Shown in pieces: positions 34,524-42,781 of a stretch of 64,000 bases of DNA. A program made the translations under genes and the position numbers. Source of the stretch: Seonamhaeicola sp. GTDB taxonomy: Bacteria; Bacteroidota; Bacteroidia; Flavobacteriales; Flavobacteriaceae. The notes beneath the pieces were generated by a model. The model was not told the origin of the DNA. It saw nothing but the letters and a program-made list of their open reading frames with translations, and ran no database searches. Position 1 is the first letter of the stretch. Every line of letters begins with the position of its first letter. The DNA is taken from assembly GCF_028281565.1 (NCBI RefSeq), contig NZ_JANQJQ010000021.1:124001-188000 (forward strand), in the 5' to 3' direction.

Positions 34524-35672
34524 ATGATAATAGAAAATATAGAACTATTTAAGGTGCCACCACGTTGGTTATTTCTCAAGATCACAACCGCAAATGGCAT
34601 TGTGGGTTGGGGAGAACCCGTTGTTGAAGGAAAGGCAGATACGGTAGCAGCCTGTATTAAAGAATTGGAACAATATCTTATTGGGAAAGACGCCGGTAAT
34701 ATTGAAGACATCTGGCAGATTCTTTACAGAGGAGGATTTTACAGGGGTGGTCCGGTTTTAATGAGTGCTATTTCAGGTATAGATCAGGCCTTATGGGATA
34801 TTAAAGGCAAAGCTTTAGGTGTGCCTGTGCATCAATTATTGGGAGGCCCGGTTCGACATAAAATGAAAATGTACTGTTGGATTGGCGGGGATCATCCTGA
34901 AGTGGTCCTGGAACAGGCTCATGAGAAAGTAAAAGCAGGTTTTAAGGCTGTGAAAATGAATGCTACAGGTGCTTTGGAATGGGTAGCATCCATTAAAGAT
35001 GTAAAAAAAGTTGCTAACAATATCAAACTATTGCGTGACGAATTTGGAGATGATCTGGATGTTGGATTAGACTTTCATGGACGTGTACATAAACCGATGG
35101 TTAAAAGACTTATTGACGAGTTGGAACCATATCATCCGATGTTTATTGAAGAACCCGTATTGCCTGAAAATAATGATGCTTTAAAACATATTTACCAATA
35201 TACCAGTATTCCCGTTGCCACGGGTGAGCGTATGTTTTCACGTTGGGATTTCAAAGACATTTTGCATCAGGGTGTGGTTGATATTATTCAACCCGACCTA
35301 AGCCATGCCGGAGGTATTTCAGAAGTAAGACGAATTGCTGCCATGGCTGAGGCCTATGACATAACATTGGCACCGCATTGTCCGTTAGGCCCTATTGCTT
35401 TGGCATCATCACTACATGTGGATTTTGTGTCTGCTAACGCTGTGATTCAGGAAAGTAGTATCGGCATCCATTATAACGAAGGGTATGATATTTTGGATTA
35501 CATGGCAAACCCTGAGGTGTTTGATATTAAAGACGGGTATATTGATTTGTTGACCAAACCCGGGCTCGGTGTTGAAATAGATGAAGACAAGTTAAAAGAA
35601 GGGGTTAAAATAGGTCATAATTGGGCAAACCCTATTTGGAGGCACGGTGATGGGAATTTTGCAGAATGGTAA
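34524..35672 (+). CDS. dgoD: D-galactonate dehydratase
   Basis: The 382-residue protein follows E. coli DgoD closely along its length: PPRWLFLKI near the N-terminus, GFYRGGPVLMSAISGIDQAL, the metal and catalytic segment GLDFHGRVHKPM, FIEEPVLPE, GERMFSRWDFK, QPDLSHAGGI and APHCPLGPIALA, with the same C-terminal WRHGDG...EW ending. DgoD removes water from D-galactonate to give 2-keto-3-deoxy-D-galactonate. The gene starts 1 base after the aldolase stop. Because this identification is strong, it anchors the interpretation of the whole operon as an oxidative galactose route. Confidence 0.93.
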   Translation: MIIENIELFKVPPRWLFLKITTANGIVGWGEPVVEGKADTVAACIKELEQYLIGKDAGNIEDIWQILYRGGFYRGGPVLMSAISGIDQALWDIKGKALGVPVHQLLGGPVRHKMKMYCWIGGDHPEVVLEQAHEKVKAGFKAVKMNATGALEWVASIKDVKKVANNIKLLRDEFGDDLDVGLDFHGRVHKPMVKRLIDELEPYHPMFIEEPVLPENNDALKHIYQYTSIPVATGERMFSRWDFKDILHQGVVDIIQPDLSHAGGISEVRRIAAMAEAYDITLAPHCPLGPIALASSLHVDFVSANAVIQESSIGIHYNEGYDILDYMANPEVFDIKDGYIDLLTKPGLGVEIDEDKLKEGVKIGHNWANPIWRHGDGNFAEW

Positions 35673-35702
35673 CTTTGATTATTTAAACTAAAATAAATAG
35701 AC

Positions 35703-36755
35703 ATGTATAAAAGAGGTATTTTACTTTTTATAAGCCTTTTGGGTTTAATCGCTTGTAAAGAATCCGCTAAAAAGGAACCGATCAAAGAAAAGACAGAAGA
35801 CGTTGCCAAAACAAATATTAGCGATGCTTTTTCTATTGAAATTTTGGATAATGAAGCACTAAGTATTATAGATTCTACAGCAACTATACAGGTTTTGGCT
35901 GAAGGATTTACCTGGACCGAAGGCCCTGTTTGGATTCAAGAGGGCAAGTTTTTATTGTTTTCAGACATTCCCAATAATAAAGTGTTCAAATTAGATTCGC
36001 TTAATAAGGTATCCGTTTATTTACATCCGTCAGGGTTTTTAGGGCCCAATCCTGATTTCGCAGAACCGGGTTCCAATGGTTTAACTTTAGATAATGATGG
36101 AAACCTGGTGTTAATGCAGCATGGAGAAAGGCGTGTTGGAAAAATGAATGCACCACTAAGCGACCCTAAACCGGATTATATCGCTCTGGTTGATAATTAC
36201 AAGGGTAAAAGATTTAATAGTCCAAATGATGGTTTTTTTGATGCCGGAGGGAATCTTTATTTTACCGATCCACCTTATGGCTTACCAAAAAGAATGGAAG
36301 ATGAGACCAAGGAGCTGGACTTCCAGGGGATTTATTGCTTGTTGAAATCTGGTGAACTCAAGCTGTTGGATAAAGAAGTCCCCAGGCCCAATGGTATTGC
36401 ACAATCACCCGATGGAAAGACCTTGTATGTAGCCGTTTCCCATGGGCCAAAAGTGGTGTGGCATAGTTATGACATTATGGCTCCCGGTAAAGTGAAAAAC
36501 AAACAAACGTTTTATGACGTGACAGAGCTTATGGGTAAGGAAGGGTGGCAAGGAGCACCAGATGGTTTGAAGGTGAATAGTAAAGGTTACATTTTTGCAA
36601 CAGGTCCCGGAGGCGTTTGGATCTTCAATAAGGATGCCAAAGTGTTAGCGAGAATATTAACGGGACAGCGTACTTCTAATTGTGCCCTTACATCTGATGA
36701 AAAACGACTTTTTATGACCGCTGATGATTATATTCTGTCAGTTAATTTAAAATAA
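35703..36755 (+). CDS. SMP-30/gluconolactonase-type lipoprotein lactonase
   Basis: The 350-residue product has a lipoprotein signal (LLGLIACKES), so it should act outside the cytoplasm. The six-bladed propeller has the metal-binding residues of SMP-30 enzymes: Glu in TEGPVW, Asn in NSPND, Asn in PRPNGI and Asp in APDGLKV. Enzymes of this family open sugar lactones to aldonates. It comes directly after dgoD, and an aldonate transporter begins the operon, so galactono-lactone is the likely substrate. The following gene carries a second copy of the same domain fused to a sulfatase. Confidence 0.85.
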   Translation: MYKRGILLFISLLGLIACKESAKKEPIKEKTEDVAKTNISDAFSIEILDNEALSIIDSTATIQVLAEGFTWTEGPVWIQEGKFLLFSDIPNNKVFKLDSLNKVSVYLHPSGFLGPNPDFAEPGSNGLTLDNDGNLVLMQHGERRVGKMNAPLSDPKPDYIALVDNYKGKRFNSPNDGFFDAGGNLYFTDPPYGLPKRMEDETKELDFQGIYCLLKSGELKLLDKEVPRPNGIAQSPDGKTLYVAVSHGPKVVWHSYDIMAPGKVKNKQTFYDVTELMGKEGWQGAPDGLKVNSKGYIFATGPGGVWIFNKDAKVLARILTGQRTSNCALTSDEKRLFMTADDYILSVNLK

Positions 36756-36775
36756 GTCAGATAATTAAAATACGT

Positions 36776-39046
36776 ATGAAAATATTTAAGGCCGGTTTTC
36801 TACTGATTAGTTTTTTAGGATTATTTCTTACCGGGTGTGAATCTTCGGAAAACCGGAACAAACAGCCAAACATCATTCTAATTATGGCCGATGATCTGGG
36901 TTTTGAGTGTATTGGCAGTTACGGAGGGACATCATACAAAACTCCTAATATAGATAAACTAGCAGAAACCGGAATACAATTTAATCAGGCCTATGCACAA
37001 CCGCTTTGCACCAATACGCGCGTTAAGTTGATGACCGGGAAGTACAATTTTAGAAACTGGACGGCTTTTGGCATTTTAGACCCTGAAGAGAAAACATTCG
37101 GGCACCTGATGCAGGAAGCCGGTTACAGGACCTGTATTGCGGGTAAGTGGCAACTTCAAAGTTACGATCCTCCGGGGTATCCGGGATCGGAATACAGAAG
37201 GGATACCGGAATGAAGATCAGCAAGGCGGGTTTTGATAAGTATTGCGGTTGGCATATTGGACATACGGAAGATAAAGGCTCCAGGTTTGCGAACCCAACC
37301 ATCTTTCAGGATGGAGTATTTCTGGACACCACCGAAGGGAAATACGGGCCTGATATTTTTGTGGATTATTTAAATGATTTTGTGAATAGCCCAAGTGATA
37401 AACCATTTTTTGTGTATTATCCCATGGCATTGACCCATGACCCGTTTTCGCCTACACCGGATAGTCAGATCTGGGATGATGAAGAACTAAGAATGGATAA
37501 CGAACCCCAATATTTTGGAGATATGGTGGCGTATGCCGATAAATTAATTGGCAAAATTATAGATAACCTGGAAGCACAGGGATTAAGGGAAGAAACGCTT
37601 GTATTATTTTATTCGGATAACGGGACCCACCAAAAAATATATTCCAAAATGGGTGATAAAGTGGTTCAGGGTGGTAAAGGCTTAACTACACAGGCTGGAA
37701 TTAAAGTGCCTTTAATAGCTAATTGGAAAGGGCATATTAAACAAGGGCAACAATCTGATGAACTAATAGACGCTATAGATTTTCTGCCAACCGTTTTAGA
37801 TGTAGCTAAAGCAGAAACACCAAAAGATTTTCATACGGATGGAGAGAGCTTTTTACCAATTTTAAATGGAGAATCAAAAGCCCGAAGAGATTGGGTTTAT
37901 ATGAGTTACAATCCCAAGCCGGGAGCCCATAAAGATCATTTGCATCCGGATGAGTTCGTTATGAATGCCAATTACAAACTTTACGGTGATGGCAGGTTTT
38001 ATAATATTGAAGATGATGTACTGGAGCAATCCGTTATTGAAGCTAAATCGGATGGCGAGAAACAGATGAAAGAAAGATTTAAAGGTATTATAGACTCCTT
38101 GAAAAAATATCCAACCACGGGAAGTATAGAAAGGTTAGATCCTGCAATAGATTCTATTATATCAAAACATGCCAGAATTGATTTGGTAGCCCAAGGGTTT
38201 AACTGGTCCGAAGGTCCGGTATGGCAACCCAAGGGCCAAAAGTTATTCTTTTCAGATGTGCCTGAAAATAAAGTATATCAATGGAATGATCTGGATGGCC
38301 TGAGTGTTTACCTAACGCCATCGGGATATACGGGGACAGCACCCAGGGCAGGAGGTAAAGGCTCCAATGGTTTAGCTTTAGACGAAAATGGCGATTTGAT
38401 TTTATGTCAACATGGCGATAGGGTCATTAGCAGGTTAGTGAGTTTAAAAGATTCGTTAAGTCCGGTTTTTGAGCCTGTTGTTGCAGATTACAAAGGCAAA
38501 AAGTTTAATTCTCCCAACGATTTATGCTTCGATTCAAATAGTAATTTATATTTTACGGATCCGCCTTATGGCTTAGGGGATGGAAAAAGTGAATTGGGGA
38601 TTAACGGGGTGTTCTTTGCAAGCAAAGATGGAGAAGTCAAGTTAGTAGATGGGGATTTAGCCCGCCCTAATGGTGTTGTGGTTTCTAATGATGGCAAAAT
38701 ACTATATGTAGCTGAATCTAACGTGCCAAGACCCATCATTTGGGCCTATGATATTGCAAAACCAGGTGTGGTGAAGAACAAACGACTATTTTTTAACCCA
38801 AAAAAGGTCATTGATTCAAGTACATCAAAGCAAAACCCTGATGGTATCAAATTAGATAAACACGGAAATATTTTTGTGGCTGCCGGTGACGGCATTCTGA
38901 TAATCACTCCTGAAGGAAAGCATATTGGCACTATCAATACCGGCAGAAAAACAGGAAATTGTGAGTTTACAGAAGATGGCAGATACCTGTTTATTACCGC
39001 AGACGATTATCTTTTAAGAGTTAATCTAAGACCATATGCTAAATAG
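36776..39046 (+). CDS. Lipoprotein fusion of S1 sulfatase and SMP-30 lactonase
   Basis: The 756-residue product has a lipoprotein signal (Cys21 in FLTGCESS). Residues about 30-440 are a family S1 sulfatase: Asp39-Asp40 (MADDLG), the active-site segment at Cys78, the GKWQLQ segment and FYSDNGTHQ. Residues about 460-756 are an SMP-30 lactonase propeller with Glu in SEGPVW, Asn in NSPND, Asn in ARPNGV and Asp in NPDGIKLD. The sulfatase active site reads C-T-N-T-R instead of C-x-P/A-S/T-R, so formylglycine formation is uncertain. The fusion suggests that desulfation and lactone opening act on one molecule. It follows the free lactonase by 20 bases; the two lactonase domains look like a duplication. 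Confidence 0.85.
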   Translation: MKIFKAGFLLISFLGLFLTGCESSENRNKQPNIILIMADDLGFECIGSYGGTSYKTPNIDKLAETGIQFNQAYAQPLCTNTRVKLMTGKYNFRNWTAFGILDPEEKTFGHLMQEAGYRTCIAGKWQLQSYDPPGYPGSEYRRDTGMKISKAGFDKYCGWHIGHTEDKGSRFANPTIFQDGVFLDTTEGKYGPDIFVDYLNDFVNSPSDKPFFVYYPMALTHDPFSPTPDSQIWDDEELRMDNEPQYFGDMVAYADKLIGKIIDNLEAQGLREETLVLFYSDNGTHQKIYSKMGDKVVQGGKGLTTQAGIKVPLIANWKGHIKQGQQSDELIDAIDFLPTVLDVAKAETPKDFHTDGESFLPILNGESKARRDWVYMSYNPKPGAHKDHLHPDEFVMNANYKLYGDGRFYNIEDDVLEQSVIEAKSDGEKQMKERFKGIIDSLKKYPTTGSIERLDPAIDSIISKHARIDLVAQGFNWSEGPVWQPKGQKLFFSDVPENKVYQWNDLDGLSVYLTPSGYTGTAPRAGGKGSNGLALDENGDLILCQHGDRVISRLVSLKDSLSPVFEPVVADYKGKKFNSPNDLCFDSNSNLYFTDPPYGLGDGKSELGINGVFFASKDGEVKLVDGDLARPNGVVVSNDGKILYVAESNVPRPIIWAYDIAKPGVVKNKRLFFNPKKVIDSSTSKQNPDGIKLDKHGNIFVAAGDGILIITPEGKHIGTINTGRKTGNCEFTEDGRYLFITADDYLLRVNLRPYAK

Positions 39047-39113
39047 ATTTTCCGTAAAATAGCCGTTGATTTATGTTATTGATTATTTAAATTAGTAGTA
39101 CTTAAATTTGAGA

Positions 39114-42100
39114 ATGAAGAAGATAATTTTCCTTATTAGCTTAGTAATGTTTGTGGTTTCCTGTAAAAAAGAAACGGAGACCAGCATTGATAGTAAAACA
39201 TCCTTTAAGTCCTTAACTTCGGATGAAAGCGGTATTTCGTTTTCAAATGATATTATAGAGAATGATACCTTAAACTATTTCACGTTTCCATACATGTATA
39301 TGGGGGGTGGTGTGGCTGTCGGAGATATCAATAACGATGGATTAGCTGATATTTACTTCACGGGAAATATGACCGAAAACAAGTTGTATCTGAATAAGGG
39401 CAACATGCAGTTTGAAGATATTTCTCAGTCAGCTGGCGTTACAGGTGATGACAGATGGTATACCGGAGTAACCATGGCTGATATCAATAATGACGGTTGG
39501 TTAGATATTTATGTGGCGGTTTCAGGCTTAAATGGCGAGACCAGGAACCAGCTTTTTATTAACAACCAGGATGCTACATTTACAGAACAAGCTGAAGTCT
39601 ATGGACTTGCAGACGCATCGTATTCCATACAAGCTACTTTTTTCGATTATGATAACGACGGCCTTTTAGATGTTTTTGTAGCCAATTATCCGTTGGTTCC
39701 CGTAAGCCAGGGGAACCGATATTATTATGGTAAAATGCAGGAAAATAAATTTGAAGATTCCGGGCATCTTTATAAGAATAATGGAGATAACACATTTACA
39801 GATGTGACAACCCTTGCAGGTGTTCAGAATTTTGGAATGACCTTAGGCATATTAGCGTCTGATTTTAATAATGATGGTTGGCAGGATCTGTATTTGTCAA
39901 ATGATTTTAACGTGCCGGATTATTTCTATTTAAACAATGGGGATGGCACTTTTAAAGACATGGTAAAAGAAGCTACTAACCATATATCCATGTTTGGAAT
40001 GGGAATAGATGCTGCCGATTTTAATAACGATAAATTACTGGACTTCGTTCAATTGGATATGACGCCAGAAGATTATAAACGCTCTAAAACCAATATGGCC
40101 AGTATGAGTCCGGAGACTTTCTATGAGGCGGTAGATTTGGGGATGCACCATCAGTATATGCACAATACATTGCAGGTCCATAATGGTGTGGATGCTAACG
40201 GGCTTCCAATTTTCAGTAATATTTCCAGGTTGGCAGGCATAGCGACAACCGACTGGAGTTGGGGGGTGCTGTTTGCAGATTTCGACAATGATGGTCTAAA
40301 AGATGTCATTGTAACTAACGGCATGAAACGCGATGTGAACAATAATGATGTAAATGAAAGAACCAAAGCCCTAGGTTTTTCGGAATTAAATAAAGCTATA
40401 GATTATCGTCAATATCCGAGCAACCCAATTGACAATTACGTTTTTAGAAATGAAGGTGATTATACCTTTTCTAAAGCCAATGAATTATGGGGCCTGAAAT
40501 ATGAAGGCTTTTCAAACGGCGTGTCATATGCTGATTTTGATAATGACGGTGATTTGGATGTTGTCATTAATAATTTAGGGGATACGGCTTCCATTTTTAA
40601 AAATAAAACGAATGATAACATAGTTCAGAATTATTTAAAGGTAAAACTTGATGGTCCAGAGAACAACCGGTTTGGTTTGGGAACAAGAGTGTCCGTTAAA
40701 ACTGGTCAAGGAGAACAGTTTCAGGAGTTAACGTTGAGCAGAGGGTTTCAGTCCAGTGTAGCACCTGTACTTCATTTTGGATTTGGGAATGATTCGACAA
40801 TAAAAGAATTAAAGGTTTTATGGCCTAACGGAAATACCCAGGTTTTGAATGATGTTGCTGTTAATCAGGAATTGACCATTTCATTTACGGAGTCAATTAA
40901 GGTTGAGGGAACAAAGGAAACACAACCTAAATTATTTGAAGATATTACGCAAACATCTGGTATTGATTTTATCCATAAGGAAGATGGTTTTGACGATTTC
41001 TTAAAAGAGCCGTTGTTGCCGCATAAGAACTCTGCTTTTGGTCCGGCATTAGCTGTTGGTGATATTAATGATGATGGGCTGGAGGATTTCTTTGTTGGCA
41101 ACGCTACCGGAAATACTGCGGCCATGTATGTTCAAAATCAGGATAAAACGTTTGGTATCATGAACGGGCCCTGGGAGCAGGATAGTATGTTTGAAGATAC
41201 AGGGGCTTTATTGTTTGATGCTGATAATGACGGTGATCTGGATTTATATGTGGTCAACGGTGGCAATGATGCTACAAAGCCTGAAAGTTTTTATCAGGAT
41301 AGATTATATATAAATACCGGACAAGGTTTTGTGAAAACAGGATCTGCGTTACCTAAGATTATATCAAGCGGTAATACAGTGGTAGCTTCTGACTATGACC
41401 ATGATGGTGATATGGATTTGTTTGTTGGCGGAAGAATCATTCCGGGAAAATACCCGTTTCCGGCTAAAAGCTATATTTTAAGGAATGATGGCGGACAAGA
41501 CAAGGCGTTAAAATTCGTTGATGTAACCGATGAGGTTTTACCGGAACTAAATGAAGCCGGTTTGGTAACTTCAGCACTTTGGGACGATTTTAATCAGGAT
41601 GGACAAACAGATTTGATTATTGCCGGTGAATGGATGCCTATTCGTTTTTTTGAAAATAGAGGTAATATATTTAATGAGGTAACTGATAAATTAGGTTTTA
41701 GCGATTATACAGGGTGGTGGTATAGCTTGCAAAAGGCAGATGTGGATGGCGATGGTGATACCGATTATTTAGCAGGTAATTTAGGACTTAATTATAAGTA
41801 TAAAGCCAAGAAAGACAAACCGTTTGAAGTGTATGCCAATGATTTTGATGAAAACGGAAGTATGGATATAGTTTTGAGCTATCAAAAAAATGGTAAGTTA
41901 TTACCGCTAAGAGGAAGAGAATGCTCTTCGCAGCAAGTACCGGCCATAGCCAGGCGTTTTGAAACCTTTGAACTTTTTGCTGATGCATCCCTGGCCGATA
42001 TTTACGGGCAGGCTATGTTAGACCGGTCGTTGCATTATAAAGCAACCACTTTTGGGAATTCCTGGATAGAAAATCAGGGTCCTGGCAAATTTAAGTTACA

Positions 42101-42425
42101 TAAATTGCCTAATGACATGCAATTTACATCAGTAAACGGGTTTCAAAAGATTAATACGGGTAATGAGTCTTACATGTTAGCAGCAGGCAATTTATACAAT
42201 GCCGAAGTAGAAACTCCAAGAAATGACGCGGGAATTGGTTCGGTTATTAAATTTAATGAGAGGGGGGAACTGAATTTGTTATCTGCAAATACCACCGGTT
42301 TATTCATAAAAGGGGAAATAAGAAACATACGAACCATTCAATTAGGAAAAAATGGTCAGTTAGGTGTGCTATTTGCCCGTAATGATGATACCATAAAATT
42401 ATTGGAGGTTACTACTACCAAATAG
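39114..42425 (+). CDS. FG-GAP/VCBS-repeat lipoprotein with ASPIC/UnbV domain
   Basis: The product of about 1103 residues has a lipoprotein signal (MFVVSCKKE). It is built from FG-GAP/VCBS propeller repeats with calcium-binding D-x-D/N-x-D-G loops (for example DINNDGLADIYF, DFDNDGLKDVIV, DYDHDGDMDLF) and a central ASPIC/UnbV domain near residues 520-600. Such proteins are common next to SusC/SusD genes in marine Bacteroidetes, but their function is not known; surface binding of a glycan or an enzyme complex is a guess. The ATG at 39114 is preferred to the TTG at 39108. A paralogue of nearly the same size lies at 51872-55189 on the minus strand. Confidence 0.82.
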   Translation: MKKIIFLISLVMFVVSCKKETETSIDSKTSFKSLTSDESGISFSNDIIENDTLNYFTFPYMYMGGGVAVGDINNDGLADIYFTGNMTENKLYLNKGNMQFEDISQSAGVTGDDRWYTGVTMADINNDGWLDIYVAVSGLNGETRNQLFINNQDATFTEQAEVYGLADASYSIQATFFDYDNDGLLDVFVANYPLVPVSQGNRYYYGKMQENKFEDSGHLYKNNGDNTFTDVTTLAGVQNFGMTLGILASDFNNDGWQDLYLSNDFNVPDYFYLNNGDGTFKDMVKEATNHISMFGMGIDAADFNNDKLLDFVQLDMTPEDYKRSKTNMASMSPETFYEAVDLGMHHQYMHNTLQVHNGVDANGLPIFSNISRLAGIATTDWSWGVLFADFDNDGLKDVIVTNGMKRDVNNNDVNERTKALGFSELNKAIDYRQYPSNPIDNYVFRNEGDYTFSKANELWGLKYEGFSNGVSYADFDNDGDLDVVINNLGDTASIFKNKTNDNIVQNYLKVKLDGPENNRFGLGTRVSVKTGQGEQFQELTLSRGFQSSVAPVLHFGFGNDSTIKELKVLWPNGNTQVLNDVAVNQELTISFTESIKVEGTKETQPKLFEDITQTSGIDFIHKEDGFDDFLKEPLLPHKNSAFGPALAVGDINDDGLEDFFVGNATGNTAAMYVQNQDKTFGIMNGPWEQDSMFEDTGALLFDADNDGDLDLYVVNGGNDATKPESFYQDRLYINTGQGFVKTGSALPKIISSGNTVVASDYDHDGDMDLFVGGRIIPGKYPFPAKSYILRNDGGQDKALKFVDVTDEVLPELNEAGLVTSALWDDFNQDGQTDLIIAGEWMPIRFFENRGNIFNEVTDKLGFSDYTGWWYSLQKADVDGDGDTDYLAGNLGLNYKYKAKKDKPFEVYANDFDENGSMDIVLSYQKNGKLLPLRGRECSSQQVPAIARRFETFELFADASLADIYGQAMLDRSLHYKATTFGNSWIENQGPGKFKLHKLPNDMQFTSVNGFQKINTGNESYMLAAGNLYNAEVETPRNDAGIGSVIKFNERGELNLLSANTTGLFIKGEIRNIRTIQLGKNGQLGVLFARNDDTIKLLEVTTTK

Positions 42426-42781
42426 ACTCATTACTTCTCGGTAGGTATCTATTCTTTTTAAAGTAATTAAGTATAATTATGCTTCATTTACAAAGCTTAA
42501 TCTATTGTAGGTTACTATGGTGTATGCCTTGTAAAATTTCTTTCAATTGTTTGCGGAATTATTGATTTTACTGGTGCTTGAATTAATAATCCATAATAAT
42601 GAACATATTTTCCCAAAGGAAGAAATGCCAAATCTGTTACTTTGAACTAAGCATTTAATGGGAGAAGTGTGTGTTGATGTTTCAGGTTCTGACGTCTCAA
42701 GAATCAGTCAAATTTTAATGCCATTTTGAACTGTTAACTGACTTACAAACTAAATTAAATAACTAAAACTTCAAAACGCTT
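42426..42781 (+). promoter_or_regulatory. 356-bp upstream region of the first SusC/SusD operon
   Basis: The gap follows the FG-GAP gene and precedes susC. No strong terminator is visible at its left end. A partial Bacteroidetes -7 box (TACTTTG near 42639-42645) could start transcription about 130 bases before susC. TGAACATATTT near 42600 resembles AT-rich elements upstream of other operons here and might be a site for the hybrid regulator at 47589. No coding sequence is apparent. Confidence 0.3.

Noticed and set aside
39114-42425. Repeated D-x-D-x-D-G coding units considered as a DNA repeat or CRISPR-like array
   Set aside because: The periodicity is at protein level (FG-GAP calcium loops); the DNA units differ and there are no spacers.
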